Part shown: one piece after another, positions 7,493 through 16,392 of the stretch | Position numbering within the stretch: position 1 is the first letter of the stretch | How the letters are laid out: every line of letters begins with the position of its first letter | Assembly (NCBI RefSeq): GCF_018256155.1 | Contig: NZ_JAERLY010000008.1 | Location: forward strand, 121,821-185,820 | Source of the DNA: Gluconobacter sp. Dm-62 | GTDB taxonomy: Bacteria > Pseudomonadota > Alphaproteobacteria > Acetobacterales > Acetobacteraceae | Direction: 5' to 3' | Length of the DNA: 64,000 nucleotides | Made by a program: the position numbers and the translations under genes | The notes under the pieces: model-generated | What the model was told of the DNA's origin: nothing | Database searches by the model: none | The model's input: only the letters and a program-made list of their open reading frames with translations

Positions 7493-8752
7493 TCACGGTT
7501 CTGACTGCAACTGCGCAACAATGGCACTACTGATCGTCCGCCTCGTCGGGCCGCCCAGCACATGGCCGAGCGGCGCCAGAACCTCGATATGGTCACAGAC
7601 GATCTTGAAAACCGCGAGCATTGGCACGGACAGGAAGGCGCCCGAAATGCCCCACATCCAGTCCCAGAACAGCAGCGATCCCATGACGAAAACGGGATTG
7701 AGCGTGAAGCGCCGGGCCAGCAGCATGGGCGTGATAGTCTCGCCTTCCAGCACATGGATCAGCAGATAGATCGATGGCGGCAGGAGCGCGTAAAGCAGCG
7801 AGGGGAAGCTGAAGAGCCCGACCACGAAATAGACCACGACACCCGTGAGCGGGCCGATGATGGGAATGTAGTTCAGCAGGAAGGCTAGAACGCCCCACAG
7901 GAGCGGATTGGGCATGCCGGTCGCCCAGCACTGGATCATGTTCACCAGCCCGACACCCAGATTCATCATCGTGATCGTCACGAGATAGAGCGAGACGTTC
8001 TGCTCGATCTGGGTCGCCATTTCCACGAGACGGCGTTTCTTGGCGTAGGTCGGCATGATCTCGACGCAGCGCCGCAGAAGCGTGTCGCCTTCCGTCATGA
8101 GGAAGAACAGCATCAGCAGCATCGAGAAAAAGCCGCCCGCAAGTTCGCGCGTGCCAGCCAGAACGGAAGAGCCGAGCCGCGACAGGGCCGTTTCCCCACT
8201 GATCGGGGCGGTGACGCCATGAGTGGTGTGCGTACTGCCCGAATGTCCGCTGAACATGGCAGACAGACGCATGTAGTCGCGCTGAACGACGTCGATCGGC
8301 CCGCTGAGCACCGCCAGCTTGCTTTGCAGGGCGGGGAGCGTCTGTGGGGCGCGGGTGATCCAGCCGGCGGCAGGAACGGAAATGGTTGTGGCGATTCCGC
8401 CTACGACTCCGAACATCATGACGATCAGCAGCAGTCCCGCCAGATGCCTGGGCAGACGCAGGCGCTGGGTCAGGAATCGCATGGGTGCGATCATGAGCAG
8501 GTTCAGAACGAGCGCGAAGACGAAGGGCAGCAGGATGGGTGCCGTGAAATACAGCGAATAGAACACGGCCAGAATTGTCAGGATCAGGACGCACATGTCC
8601 CGGATGTTCAGGTGTTCGCGCAGCAGGTTCCGGTCGAGGGTCGGATCTGGAAAATCGCCGTCGGGCGCCAGTCTTTCACTGGGTTTTCCGGATGGGGGCG
8701 GACTATCGCTACAGGCAGGGTCGGCGGAAGACGCAGAGGGACGGCCGGACAT
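7493..8752 (-). CDS. AI-2E/PerM-family membrane transporter
   Basis: A 419-residue inner-membrane protein of the AI-2E family (PF01594), whose members include the E. coli TqsA exporter and several cation/proton antiporters; the substrate here is unknown. After a Pro/Ser-rich cytosolic N-terminus there are paired membrane segments (VLILTILAVFYSLYFTAPI, then FVFALVLNLLMIAPM), a long periplasmic section, and the conserved C-terminal half with NPLLWGVLAFLLNYIPIIGP and VLEGETITPMLLARRFTLNP. I chose the ATG at 8752 (MSGRPSAS); the frame continues to 8917, but that part overlaps the promoter region of the divergent pqqA. The downstream repeat starts at its stop codon. Confidence 0.9.
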   Translation of the reverse strand: MSGRPSASSADPACSDSPPPSGKPSERLAPDGDFPDPTLDRNLLREHLNIRDMCVLILTILAVFYSLYFTAPILLPFVFALVLNLLMIAPMRFLTQRLRLPRHLAGLLLIVMMFGVVGGIATTISVPAAGWITRAPQTLPALQSKLAVLSGPIDVVQRDYMRLSAMFSGHSGSTHTTHGVTAPISGETALSRLGSSVLAGTRELAGGFFSMLLMLFFLMTEGDTLLRRCVEIMPTYAKKRRLVEMATQIEQNVSLYLVTITMMNLGVGLVNMIQCWATGMPNPLLWGVLAFLLNYIPIIGPLTGVVVYFVVGLFSFPSLLYALLPPSIYLLIHVLEGETITPMLLARRFTLNPVFVMGSLLFWDWMWGISGAFLSVPMLAVFKIVCDHIEVLAPLGHVLGGPTRRTISSAIVAQLQSEP

Positions 8753-8837
8753 GTTTTTTTGCCTGTAACGAAGACGGATCGTCTGGATCAAACGATCCGC
8801 GAAAGGACACAGTTGCGTGTTCTGCCCAAAAACCCCC

Positions 8838-8868
8838 TTGAACTCCAGTGCCATCAGGTCACTAAATA
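8838..8868 (+). promoter_or_regulatory. Possible pqqA promoter
   Basis: TTGAAC at 8838-8843 and TAAATA at 8863-8868 could serve as -35 and -10 elements, with a longish 19-base spacer, about 80 bases upstream of the pqqA start. The region is the only AT-richer patch in the divergent space between the PerM-like gene and pqqA. Visual judgement only. Confidence 0.3.
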
Positions 8869-8946
8869 ATGAGGAGCGCCTGTGGGTGTGCATGGATGGA
8901 CCATCTGTCGCATTCACCGGTTATCGCAGACTTAAGGAGAACCATT

Positions 8947-9027
8947 ATGGCCTGGAACACACCGAAAGTTACCGAAATCCCGCTGGGCGCAGAAATCAAC
9001 TCGTATGTCTGCGGCGAGAAGAAATAA
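8947..9027 (+). CDS. pqqA: Coenzyme PQQ precursor peptide PqqA
   Basis: A 26-residue ribosomal peptide, the substrate from which PQQ is made. The core has Glu16 and Tyr20 in the E-x3-Y arrangement (GAEINSY) that PqqE crosslinks. The start is well supported by AAGGAGA at 8934-8940. It is followed by a strong hairpin before pqqB, so it may be transcribed in excess over the enzymes. PQQ is the cofactor of the periplasmic alcohol, glucose and polyol dehydrogenases of acetic acid bacteria. Confidence 0.98.
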   Translation: MAWNTPKVTEIPLGAEINSYVCGEKK

Positions 9028-9063
9028 GCTCTTTCCCCAGGCCCCGTCCTTGAGGAATATGGC

Positions 9064-9093
9064 ACGGCCGCTCCCCCATGGAGCGGCCGTTTT
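9064..9093 (+). terminator. Intercistronic hairpin/attenuator between pqqA and pqqB
   Basis: A perfect 10-base stem, ACGGCCGCTC pairing with GAGCGGCCGT around a 7-base loop, is followed at once by TTTCGTT. This is the form of an intrinsic terminator, yet it lies inside the pqq operon. It would partly stop transcription after pqqA or stabilise the 3' end of a short pqqA transcript, giving more peptide message than enzyme message. Confidence 0.75.
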
Positions 9094-9140
9094 CGTTCAT
9101 GGGTGCCGCAGGGTGCCCCAGTCAGACGGTTTGTGAAAAA

Positions 9141-10055
9141 ATGATTGATGTCATCGTGCTCGGCGCGGCGGCAGGGGGCGGTTTTCCGCAGTGGAACTCC
9201 GCAGCGCCCGGCTGTGTGGCCGCCCGCACGCGACAGGGCGCAAAAGCCCGGACCCAGGCCTCCATTGCCGTCAGCGCCGACGGAAAACGCTGGTTCATTC
9301 TCAACGCCTCGCCCGATCTGCGTCAGCAGATCATCGAGACCCCGGCCCTGCACCATCAGGGCAGCCTGCGTGGCACACCCATTCAGGGCGTCGTGCTGAC
9401 CTGTGGCGAGATCGACGCCATAACCGGGCTCCTGACATTGCGTGAGCGTGAACCTTTTACGCTGATGGGGAGCGACTCGACCCTTCAGCAGCTTGCGGAC
9501 AACCCGATTTTCGGCGCGCTTGACCCCGAAATTGCTCCGCGCGTCCCGCTTATTCTTGATGAAGCCACGTCCCTGATGAACAAGGACGGGATCCCGTCCG
9601 GTCTTCTGCTCACGGCGTTTGCCGTTCCCGGCAAGGCGCCTCTTTACGCGGAAGCCGCAGGCTCACGCCCGGACGAAACGCTGGGCCTGTCCATTACGGA
9701 TGGAAAGAAGACGCTGCTCTTCATTCCCGGCTGCGCGCACATCACGCCGGAGATCGTGGAACGGGTCGCTGCGGCCGATCTTGTGTTCTTCGACGGGACG
9801 TTGTGGCGGGATGATGAAATGATCCGCGCCGGATTGAGCCCCAAGAGCGGACAGCGGATGGGGCACGTGTCGGTGAATGACGCCGGTGGGCCGGTCGAAT
9901 GTTTCACAACATGCGAAAAACCTCGCAAGGTGTTGATTCATATCAACAACTCAAATCCGATTCTGTTTGAAGACAGCCCCGAACGCAAAGACGTCGAACG
10001 CGCCGGATGGACGGTTGCGGAAGACGGCATGACTTTCAGACTGGACACACCATGA
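9141..10055 (+). CDS. pqqB: PQQ biosynthesis protein PqqB
   Basis: PqqB is a metallo-beta-lactamase-fold protein that acts on an intermediate of PQQ synthesis, probably as an iron-dependent hydroxylase of the tyrosine moiety. The 304-residue product starts MIDVIVLGAAAGGGFPQWNS, the classic PqqB N-terminus, which is why I chose the ATG at 9141 rather than the in-frame ATG at 9078. Later blocks are GVVLTCGEIDAITGLLTLRE, VFFDGTLWRDDEM and GHVSVND. The stop overlaps the pqqC start (ATGA). Confidence 0.98.
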   Translation: MIDVIVLGAAAGGGFPQWNSAAPGCVAARTRQGAKARTQASIAVSADGKRWFILNASPDLRQQIIETPALHHQGSLRGTPIQGVVLTCGEIDAITGLLTLREREPFTLMGSDSTLQQLADNPIFGALDPEIAPRVPLILDEATSLMNKDGIPSGLLLTAFAVPGKAPLYAEAAGSRPDETLGLSITDGKKTLLFIPGCAHITPEIVERVAAADLVFFDGTLWRDDEMIRAGLSPKSGQRMGHVSVNDAGGPVECFTTCEKPRKVLIHINNSNPILFEDSPERKDVERAGWTVAEDGMTFRLDTP

Positions 10056-10771
10056 CGCTCCTTACGCCCGACCAGCTTGAAGCAAAGCTTCGTCAGATCG
10101 GTGCCGAGCGGTATCACAACCGCCATCCGTTCCATCGCAAGCTGCATGATGGCAAGCTCGACCGCGCGCAGGTTCAGGCCTGGGCGCTGAACCGCTATTA
10201 TTATCAGGCCCGCATCCCTGCCAAGGACGCGACGCTTCTCGCACGTCTGCCGACGGCCGAGCTGCGCCGGGAATGGCGTCGCCGGATCGAGGATCATGAC
10301 GGCACGGAGCCCGGAACGGGTGGTGTCGCGCGCTGGCTGATGCTGACGGACGGTTTGGGACTGGATCGCGAGTATGTGGAAAGCCTCGACGGTCTGCTTC
10401 CGGCGACGCGCTTTTCGGTGGATGCCTATGTGAATTTCGTGCGGGACCAGTCGATTCTGGCCGCCATCGCATCGTCGCTCACGGAACTGTTCTCGCCGAC
10501 GATTATCAGCGAGCGCGTGTCCGGAATGCTGCGGCACTATGATTTCGTGTCGGAAAAGACACTGGCCTATTTCACCCCCCGTCTGACGCAGGCGCCGCGG
10601 GATTCCGATTTCGCTCTGGCTTATGTGCGCGAAAACGCCCGCACTCCTGAACAGCAGAAAGAGGTTCTGGGCGCGCTGGAGTTCAAGTGTTCCGTGCTGT
10701 GGACGATGCTGGACGCGCTCGACTACGCCTATGTGGAAGGTCATATTCCGCCAGGCGCCTTCGTTCCATGA
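10052..10771 (+). CDS. pqqC: Pyrroloquinoline-quinone synthase PqqC
   Basis: PqqC catalyses the last step, the cofactor-free ring closure and eight-electron oxidation of AHQQ to PQQ with oxygen. The protein has 239 residues and a heme-oxygenase-like all-helical fold. Visible family blocks are HPFHRKLHDGKLDRAQVQAW, NRYYYQARIPAKDATLLARL, DHDGTEPGTGGVARWL and the C-terminal VLWTMLDALDYAY. The start overlaps the pqqB stop and its stop overlaps the pqqD start, both as ATGA, so translation is coupled. Confidence 0.98.
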   Translation: MTLLTPDQLEAKLRQIGAERYHNRHPFHRKLHDGKLDRAQVQAWALNRYYYQARIPAKDATLLARLPTAELRREWRRRIEDHDGTEPGTGGVARWLMLTDGLGLDREYVESLDGLLPATRFSVDAYVNFVRDQSILAAIASSLTELFSPTIISERVSGMLRHYDFVSEKTLAYFTPRLTQAPRDSDFALAYVRENARTPEQQKEVLGALEFKCSVLWTMLDALDYAYVEGHIPPGAFVP

Positions 10772-11058
10772 CGGAAGCCCCCCCGGGTATCGCGGAGGAG
10801 ACAGTGCTCTCCTTCGCCCGTGGCCACCGGCTCCAGCACGATCGCGTGCGGGATCTGTGGATCGTGCAGGCCCCTGAAAAAGCGTTTGTGATTGAGGGCT
10901 CCGCGCCGCATATTCTGCGGCTGCTGGATGGGAAACGCAGCGTCGGCGATATCATCCAGCAGCTTGCAAACGAGTTTTCCGCCCCGCGTGAGGTCATTGC
11001 GAAGGATGTCCTCGCGCTTCTTTCTGAACTGACAGAAAAGAACGTTCTGCACATATGA
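10768..11058 (+). CDS. pqqD: PQQ biosynthesis chaperone PqqD
   Basis: PqqD is the RiPP-recognition protein that binds PqqA and presents it to PqqE. The 96-residue frame starting [13 protein letters not shown] has the winged-helix family pattern: RHRLQHDRV-type N-terminal strand region, then [19 protein letters not shown] and [19 protein letters not shown]. The frame extends upstream within pqqC, but the ATG at 10768 forms an ATGA overlap with the pqqC stop and fits the family length. Confidence 0.96.
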   Translation: MTEAPPGIAEETVLSFARGHRLQHDRVRDLWIVQAPEKAFVIEGSAPHILRLLDGKRSVGDIIQQLANEFSAPREVIAKDVLALLSELTEKNVLHI

Positions 11059-12125
11059 CACTTCCTTCGCCGCCGATGAGCCTTCTGGCTGAACTGACGC
11101 ATCGATGCCCACTGTCCTGCCCCTACTGCTCCAATCCGCTTGAGCTTGAACGCAAGGCGGCAGAACTCGATACAGCCACCTGGCGCACCGTGCTGGAGCA
11201 GGCTGCCGAGCTCGGTGTGCTGCAGGTTCATTTCTCCGGCGGCGAGCCCATGGCCCGTCCGGATCTGGTTGAACTGGTTTCCGTTGCCCAGAAGCTCAAC
11301 CTGTATTCCAACCTGATTACGTCAGGCATCCTGCTGGACGAGCCAAAGCTGGAAGCGCTCGACAGGGCTGGCCTGGATCATGTTCAGCTGTCTTTCCAGG
11401 ATGTGACGGAAGCGGGCGCCGAGCGTATTGGCGGTCTCAAGGGGGCGCAGCAGCGGAAGATCGAAGCAGCACGGTTGATCCGGGCGTCCGGCATTCCGAT
11501 GACGCTGAACTTTGTGGTGCACAGGGAAAATGTTGCCCGTATCCCCGAGATGTTCGCATTGGCGCGGGAGCTGGGGGCGGGGCGGGTCGAGATCGCCCAT
11601 ACCCAGTATTATGGGTGGGGTCTGAAGAACCGTGATGCGCTGCTGCCCAGCCGCGAGCAGCTACAGGAATCCACGCGCGCCGTGGAGGTGGAGCGTGCGA
11701 AGGGCGGTCTTTCCATCGATTATGTGACGCCGGACTATCATGCTGACCGACCCAAACCCTGCATGGGAGGCTGGGGGCAGCGGTTCGTGAATGTTACGCC
11801 TTCCGGGCGTGTGTTGCCGTGCCATGCGGCCGAAATCATTCCCGATGTCTCGTTCCCGAATGTGAAGGATGTGAGCCTGTCCGAGATCTGGAACGCCTCG
11901 CCGCTCTTCAACATGTTCCGTGGTACGGACTGGATGCCCGAGCCCTGCCGGTCCTGTGAACGCAAGGAACGGGACTGGGGTGGCTGCCGGTGTCAGGCAA
12001 TGGCGCTGACGGGAAATGCAGCAAACACTGATCCCGTCTGCAGCCTTTCTCCGTTCCACGACCGGGTGGAACGGGCTGTGACCGAGGCGTCAGAAAGGCC
12101 GGAACTTCTTTATCGGCGTTTCTGA
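11055..12125 (+). CDS. pqqE: PqqA peptide cyclase PqqE, radical SAM
   Basis: PqqE forms the carbon-carbon bond between Glu and Tyr of PqqA using radical SAM chemistry. The 356-residue protein has the cluster motif with Cys18, Cys22 and Cys25 ([11 protein letters not shown]), the SAM-binding [11 protein letters not shown] and a C-terminal SPASM domain with cysteines at 298, 301, 311, 313 and 329 for auxiliary iron-sulfur clusters. The ATG overlaps the pqqD stop. No pqqF or pqqG follows; another protease outside the window must process the peptide. The gene ends 31 bases from the convergent ribH. Confidence 0.98.
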   Translation: MTLPSPPMSLLAELTHRCPLSCPYCSNPLELERKAAELDTATWRTVLEQAAELGVLQVHFSGGEPMARPDLVELVSVAQKLNLYSNLITSGILLDEPKLEALDRAGLDHVQLSFQDVTEAGAERIGGLKGAQQRKIEAARLIRASGIPMTLNFVVHRENVARIPEMFALARELGAGRVEIAHTQYYGWGLKNRDALLPSREQLQESTRAVEVERAKGGLSIDYVTPDYHADRPKPCMGGWGQRFVNVTPSGRVLPCHAAEIIPDVSFPNVKDVSLSEIWNASPLFNMFRGTDWMPEPCRSCERKERDWGGCRCQAMALTGNAANTDPVCSLSPFHDRVERAVTEASERPELLYRRF

Positions 12126-12156
12126 CGGAACGGGCATAAACCCCTTTTTGGGATGA

Positions 12157-12636
12157 TCAGGGCTGGCCGGGAACGTTGCGCAGGAAGGCCACGCTTTCGA
12201 CGCAGGCTGCGGCGGCTTCGCGGCCCTTGTTTTCGGCGTCCTTGCGGGAGCGGTCCACGGCCTGCTGCTCGGTGTAGGTCGTCAGGATTCCGAAGGCGAT
12301 CGGCACTTCTGTTGCAAGCTGGGCCTGCATGATGCCAATGGTCGCGCCCAGCGAGATGAACTCGAAATGCGCAGTGTCACCCTTGATGACGCAGCCCAGG
12401 CAGATCACGCCTTCATACTGGCCGGACTTCGCCAGACGCTGTGCCAGAAGCGGCAGCTCGAAAGCGCCGGGCGCGTCATAGACGTCCACATCCGTGATGC
12501 CGCGCTCTTCGAGCCATTCGAGCGAGCCGTTCTTCAGGCCGCCCGTGATGTTCGTGTTGAAGCGGCTGACCACGATAGCCATTTTCGGCGCGGGCGAAAG
12601 ACGCAGATCGGGGGCTACGGGGATGTGCTTGCTCAT
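12157..12636 (-). CDS. ribH: 6,7-dimethyl-8-ribityllumazine synthase
   Basis: RibH condenses 5-amino-6-ribitylaminouracil with dihydroxybutanone phosphate to lumazine, the penultimate step of riboflavin synthesis. The 159-residue protein shows VVSRFNTNITGGLKNGSLE, DVYDAPGAFELPLLAQRL, GVICLGCVIKGDTAHFEFIS and PIAFGILTTYTEQQAVDR. It is the last gene of the rib operon, and its start overlaps the ribBA stop (ATGA). Confidence 0.97.
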   Translation of the reverse strand: MSKHIPVAPDLRLSPAPKMAIVVSRFNTNITGGLKNGSLEWLEERGITDVDVYDAPGAFELPLLAQRLAKSGQYEGVICLGCVIKGDTAHFEFISLGATIGIMQAQLATEVPIAFGILTTYTEQQAVDRSRKDAENKGREAAAACVESVAFLRNVPGQP

Positions 12637-13886
12637 GCCGGCTGTTCCTGAAGGAAATGGCCCATCCGCGTGCGTTTGGTCGCAAGATAGGCGCGGTTGA
12701 AAGGATTGGCTTCGATTTCCAGACGCTCGCTGGATTTCACGTCAAAGCCGAAGCGGACGAGGTTGGATTCCTTGTCCGGATTGTTCGTCAGAAGGCGCAG
12801 CGAACTCACGCCCAGATGGCGCAGCAGGTCGGCCGCCGCATCCCATTCGCGGGCATCGGCGGGCAGGCCGAGGGCCTCATTAGCCTCGACCGTGTCCATG
12901 CCGTGATCCTGAAGTTCATAGGCGCGGATCTTGTTGGCCAGGCCGATCCCGCGGCCTTCATGGCCCCGCAGATAGACCAGAACGCCGGATTCCGACGCTG
13001 AAATCCGCTCCAGTGCCTCGCGGAGTTGCGCGCCACAGTCGCAGCGCAGGGAGCCGAGCGCATCGCCCGTCACGCATTCGGAGTGCAGCCGGATCAACGG
13101 CACGCCTTTGGATGGGTCGCCCTTCACCAGCGCGACGTGCTCCACGCCATCGACGGCGCGGAAGGCATGGATCCGCAGATCGTGGCCCCCGAAGATGCTC
13201 GGCAACGCGGAGTCCGCCACCATTTCGCCCGCAGCCGGAACGGGCGTGCAGATCAGGTCATGACCTGCCACGGCGCCGCGCCCGTGCTCGCGGCACCAGT
13301 CCTGAAGGTCCGCGATGCTGACGACGGGCATGTTGTGGCGGGCAGCATATTTCCGAAGTTCCGGCAGGCGCATCATGCTGCCGTCATCGGCCATGATTTC
13401 GCAGATCACGCCAGCGGGTTCCAGCCCGGCTAGACGCGCGATGTCGATGGAGCCTTCGGTATGGCCATTGCGGCCCAGCACGCCTTCCGGATGCGCGCGG
13501 AGCGGGAAGATATGCCCCGGCGAGACAAGATCGTCCGCCTTGGCCGCGGGATTGGCAGCCACGACAATCGTGCGGGCGCGGTCGGCGGCGGAAATGCCGG
13601 TCGTCACGCCTGTTGCCGCTTCGATCGAGACCGTGAAGGCCGTGCCGCGCGGGTCGCGATTGCGCGCCACCATGGGAGGCAGGGCGAGACGGTCGGCCTG
13701 TTCGGCTTCCAGCGGCAGGCAGATCAGTCCGCGCGCCTCACGGACCATGAAGTTGATTGCTTCCGGCGTGGCGAACTGCGCCGCCATGACCAGATCGCCC
13801 TCGTTCTCCCGGTTCTCATCATCGACCATAACGACCATGCCTCCCGCGCGGATGGCCTCGATGGCGGCTTTCAGGGACGGCTTCAT
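12633..13886 (-). CDS. ribBA: Bifunctional dihydroxybutanone-phosphate synthase / GTP cyclohydrolase II
   Basis: A 417-residue fusion supplying both entry branches of riboflavin synthesis. Residues 1-205 are the RibB domain, with the acidic substrate loop [10 protein letters not shown] (22-31) and [12 protein letters not shown]. Residues 206-417 are GTP cyclohydrolase II, with the zinc ligands Cys271, Cys282 and Cys284 ([16 protein letters not shown]) and [20 protein letters not shown]. The cysteines and catalytic blocks are present, so both halves look active, unlike some alphaproteobacterial fusions with a degenerate RibA part. Both ends overlap neighbours by ATGA. Confidence 0.96.
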   Translation of the reverse strand: MKPSLKAAIEAIRAGGMVVMVDDENRENEGDLVMAAQFATPEAINFMVREARGLICLPLEAEQADRLALPPMVARNRDPRGTAFTVSIEAATGVTTGISAADRARTIVVAANPAAKADDLVSPGHIFPLRAHPEGVLGRNGHTEGSIDIARLAGLEPAGVICEIMADDGSMMRLPELRKYAARHNMPVVSIADLQDWCREHGRGAVAGHDLICTPVPAAGEMVADSALPSIFGGHDLRIHAFRAVDGVEHVALVKGDPSKGVPLIRLHSECVTGDALGSLRCDCGAQLREALERISASESGVLVYLRGHEGRGIGLANKIRAYELQDHGMDTVEANEALGLPADAREWDAAADLLRHLGVSSLRLLTNNPDKESNLVRFGFDVKSSERLEIEANPFNRAYLATKRTRMGHFLQEQPA

Positions 13887-14521
13887 GAGGCCACCTTTCC
13901 AAGGCTGGGGGAGAACCGCAGCAGGTTCTCGACATATTTTGAGAGCACATCGACTTCCACATCCATCCGGTCCCCGACCGACAGTGTGGAGAGGTTGGTG
14001 TGTTCCCAGGTGTGCGGAATGATCGTCAGGCCAACTTCGAAACCGGCCTGATTGCCGCGCGTGATGTCGTCATGCAGGTCGTTCACCGTCAGGCTGATGC
14101 CGTCGAAGGTGATGGAGCCCTTTTCCACGACATACTGGCGCAGCGCCTGTGGAACGAACACACGCAGGGCATAGGAATCGCCTGCTTTTTCAACGTTGGC
14201 GAGGGTCGCGACGCCATCCACATGGCCCTGCACGATATGGCCCGAAAGGCGCGTGCTGGCGGCAACGGCGCGTTCCAGATTGACGCGTGATCCGGCCCTG
14301 AGCTGATCCAGGGGGGTGCGGGACAGCGTCTCGCCGCTGAGATGGAACGTCGCCACGCCCGCTGCATCGAAGGTCTCGACCGTCAGACACACGCCGTTCA
14401 CGGCCACGCTCTCGCCGAGTTCCAGATCGGGGAAGCCTGTCTCCACGGTCAGGTCCATGGCCCTGTCACGGACAGAAGCCGAGCGGACGGTTCCCAGACG
14501 CTCTATGATTCCAGAGAACAT
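13883..14521 (-). CDS. ribE: Riboflavin synthase, alpha subunit
   Basis: This enzyme dismutates two lumazine molecules to riboflavin and the ribitylaminouracil. The 212-residue protein consists of two similar barrels: [14 protein letters not shown] with [13 protein letters not shown] in the first, and [11 protein letters not shown] with [14 protein letters not shown] in the second. Both carry the family substrate-binding motifs. It begins inside the last codons of ribD (19-base overlap) and its stop overlaps the ribBA start. Some alphaproteobacterial genomes call the gene ribC. Confidence 0.96.
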   Translation of the reverse strand: MFSGIIERLGTVRSASVRDRAMDLTVETGFPDLELGESVAVNGVCLTVETFDAAGVATFHLSGETLSRTPLDQLRAGSRVNLERAVAASTRLSGHIVQGHVDGVATLANVEKAGDSYALRVFVPQALRQYVVEKGSITFDGISLTVNDLHDDITRGNQAGFEVGLTIIPHTWEHTNLSTLSVGDRMDVEVDVLSKYVENLLRFSPSLGKVAS

Positions 14522-15552
14522 GCGTTTTCCCTCAGCAGTCGCAGCGGGCTCTCGTCCCGCGATTTCAGATCAATGCGGTCAGCGCCCGCAGTTTTGTGAC
14601 CCGCAGTTTTATGAATGGTGAGCCAGTCGTCCCACAGCCCGGCTTCGGCCACTGAGGCCAGCAGGGCAGGCCCGGCTTCGATCATCGCCCAGTTCGAGCC
14701 GCGCTCCGCCAGCATGGCGGGGACCGAGAGCAGATCGGGGCTGGAAATGACGTCGAATCCGGCCTGCGTCATCTCGGCTGTCCAGTCTGCCGGAAGTCTT
14801 CCGTGCCGGTCGCACACGACGAGCAGGCGCGGCTTGCGGTTATCATGGTCCGGCACATGCCGGACCGTGAAGCGCGGGCGGTCCGTCAGAACGGTGCCGA
14901 TGCCCGTGATGATCGCATCCGTTGCCCGGCGCAGGCGATGCGCGAGGACGAGCGAGTCCGAGGATGTGAAGGTTTTCTGCCCTGGCGGCGGCACCATGGA
15001 GCCATTTTCGTCCAGCGCCTGTTTGACGCTGATCCAAGGGCGGTGCCGGACGACGCGGCTTGCGAAAGGTGCCAGAAGGGCCCGGCAGTCCCGCGCCAGA
15101 TCCGCCATATCCGGCCGATCCGCCAGCATGACCACGCGCTTTGCACCCGGCATTTCGCGGAGCCGAGATGCCCCCCCCGCAGCCTGCGGGTTGGGGTCGG
15201 CCGCACCGATCCAGACCTCGCGGACCGGGCTGTTGCGCAGGGCCTCGCTGCATGGCGGTGTGCGCCCCGTGTGATTGCAGGGTTCCAGCGTGACGAGAGC
15301 CACACGCGCCTGATCCAGCACACCCGCTGCCCGGGCCTGCGCCAGAGCCATCGCTTCGGCATGGGGCTGTCCGACGCGCGGATGAACGCCAACCGTCAGG
15401 ATGCGGCCTTGCGCATCCAACAGCGCGCATCCTACAGACGGGTTGGGAGCCGTGGCACCGAAGGTTTCGACAGCCTGCGAAATGGCCGTACGGAACCCGT
15501 CGCGGATTGCGTTCAGCGCTACAGTGTCGGAAAGGGTGATCTGGTCAGCCAA
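14503..15552 (-). CDS. ribD: Bifunctional diaminohydroxyphosphoribosylaminopyrimidine deaminase / uracil reductase
   Basis: RibD performs deamination and then NADPH-dependent reduction in riboflavin synthesis. In the 349-residue product the deaminase domain has HAEAMAL (64-70) and the zinc cysteines in PCNHTGRTPPC (91-101). The C-terminal half is the reductase domain (RPWISVKQALDENGSM, then DAIITGIGTVLTDRPRF). The first codon that fits is TTG at 15552; no ATG is available near the family N-terminus, so a weak start follows the riboswitch. It is the first gene of the operon. Confidence 0.95.
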   Translation of the reverse strand: MADQITLSDTVALNAIRDGFRTAISQAVETFGATAPNPSVGCALLDAQGRILTVGVHPRVGQPHAEAMALAQARAAGVLDQARVALVTLEPCNHTGRTPPCSEALRNSPVREVWIGAADPNPQAAGGASRLREMPGAKRVVMLADRPDMADLARDCRALLAPFASRVVRHRPWISVKQALDENGSMVPPPGQKTFTSSDSLVLAHRLRRATDAIITGIGTVLTDRPRFTVRHVPDHDNRKPRLLVVCDRHGRLPADWTAEMTQAGFDVISSPDLLSVPAMLAERGSNWAMIEAGPALLASVAEAGLWDDWLTIHKTAGHKTAGADRIDLKSRDESPLRLLRENACSLES

Positions 15553-15565
15553 GTTGCGTCTTCTG

Positions 15566-15584
15566 GTCCCGTTACAATCGGGAC
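15566..15584 (-). promoter_or_regulatory. Hairpin next to the ribD start, possible riboswitch expression platform
   Basis: On the minus strand GTCCCG pairs with CGGGAC around a 7-base loop and ends 13 bases before the TTG start of ribD. Its position between the FMN aptamer and the start codon suggests control of ribosome access. No U-run follows, so translational rather than transcriptional control is more likely. Confidence 0.45.
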
Positions 15585-15671
15585 GCTCGCAAGGCGCACG
15601 CCGCCCTCAGCCGATACGGAAAACAGGCCGGGCAACAGATGCCCGAACCTGTCCGTCACCGGACAAGTGCT

Positions 15672-15824
15672 GCGTTCTCTTCCATCCGGACTCTAACCGT
15701 CGGCTCCGGAGTCTCACCGGATCTGCTTGTCCCTTCCAGACCGAAATCCGGAAGGCGCTCGCGGGCTGAGGCGGAGAAATCCGCCAATACCGCCGGTGGG
15801 GAATTTCACCCCGCCCTGAGAACG
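15672..15824 (-). ncRNA. FMN riboswitch (RFN element)
   Basis: The minus strand upstream of ribD contains the conserved RFN blocks in order: GGGCGGGGTGAAATTCCCC, ACCGGCGGTA, AGCCCGCGAGCGCC, CAGATCCGGTGAGACTCCGG, AGCCGACGGTTAGAGTCCGG and a closing GAGAACG that pairs with CGTTCTC at the 5' edge. Binding of FMN should lower expression of ribD-ribE-ribBA-ribH. A GGAAGGAC-type arm is somewhat enlarged between the blocks. Confidence 0.96.
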
Positions 15825-15944
15825 TCTTTGTTCAACTCAAACTATGGGACTGTCTGAGTACGGATGACAAGTAAAAATCTGCATACTGCCTTCACCTGAG
15901 GGAGAGGCGGCCTGCTGGAGGGTGGGCAGAAGGGAGCAGGGCAA

Positions 15945-15975
15945 TAAAAAACCGCCGGTCGAGAGACCGGCGGTT
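15945..15975 (-). terminator. Intrinsic terminator of the entericidin-like gene
   Basis: On the minus strand AACCGCCGGTC pairs perfectly with GACCGGCGGTT around a four-base loop and is followed by a run of T. It lies 27 bases after the stop of the small lipoprotein gene. Confidence 0.92.
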
Positions 15976-16001
15976 CAATGAACCCGAGCTGGATGTCAGG
16001 C

Positions 16002-16193
16002 TCAGTGTGTGGATGCGTCCGTGTTGCGCTGAATGGCATCCTGTGTCGCATTGGCCCCGCGAGAGACATTGTGTCCAATGGAGCTGACGTCCTGACCCGC
16101 ACCGTGGACCGTGTTGCAGGCTGAAAGCGAAACGCCAGCGCCGGACAGGAGAGCCAGGGACAGGGCAATGCGTGCGATGGACTTGGTGGACAT
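16002..16193 (-). CDS. Entericidin-family small lipoprotein
   Basis: A 63-residue protein with a signal peptide (MSTKSIARIALSLALLSGAG) ending in a lipobox LSAC, followed by NTVHGAGQDVSSIGHNVSR, the conserved pattern of entericidin A/B lipoproteins. Family members are small stress-associated membrane lipoproteins; the E. coli pair acts as toxin and antidote. Only one member is present here, so no pair is inferred. The start has a GAGGAA ribosome binding site, and a terminator follows at once, so the gene is monocistronic. Confidence 0.88.
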   Translation of the reverse strand: MSTKSIARIALSLALLSGAGVSLSACNTVHGAGQDVSSIGHNVSRGANATQDAIQRNTDASTH

Positions 16194-16392
16194 AGGTAAA
16201 ATTCCTCTAAAGAGCGTTTTGCCTTGTAAACGACATCCGGGAGCAATGGTTCACCGCAGGAAAGGAAAATTTTTCTCAGGTAATCATCTGCGCAGGCCCA
16301 GAAATAACTTAATCCTGTTCTGGAAAAAGCCATTCTGAACGAACGGTGCCGTCAGGCGCTGTATGAAGCGTTTTCCCCTGCTGTGAGGATCC

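Noticed and set aside
12126-12156. Terminator between convergent pqqE and ribH
   Set aside because: Only a very weak CCCC/GGG-type pairing is visible in this 31-base gap, so no terminator is claimed.
15842-16333. 163-codon minus-strand frame covering the entericidin-like gene
   Set aside because: The product is Pro/Ser/Cys-rich and lacks structure, and it spans a perfect intrinsic terminator. The 63-residue lipoprotein in another frame explains the region.
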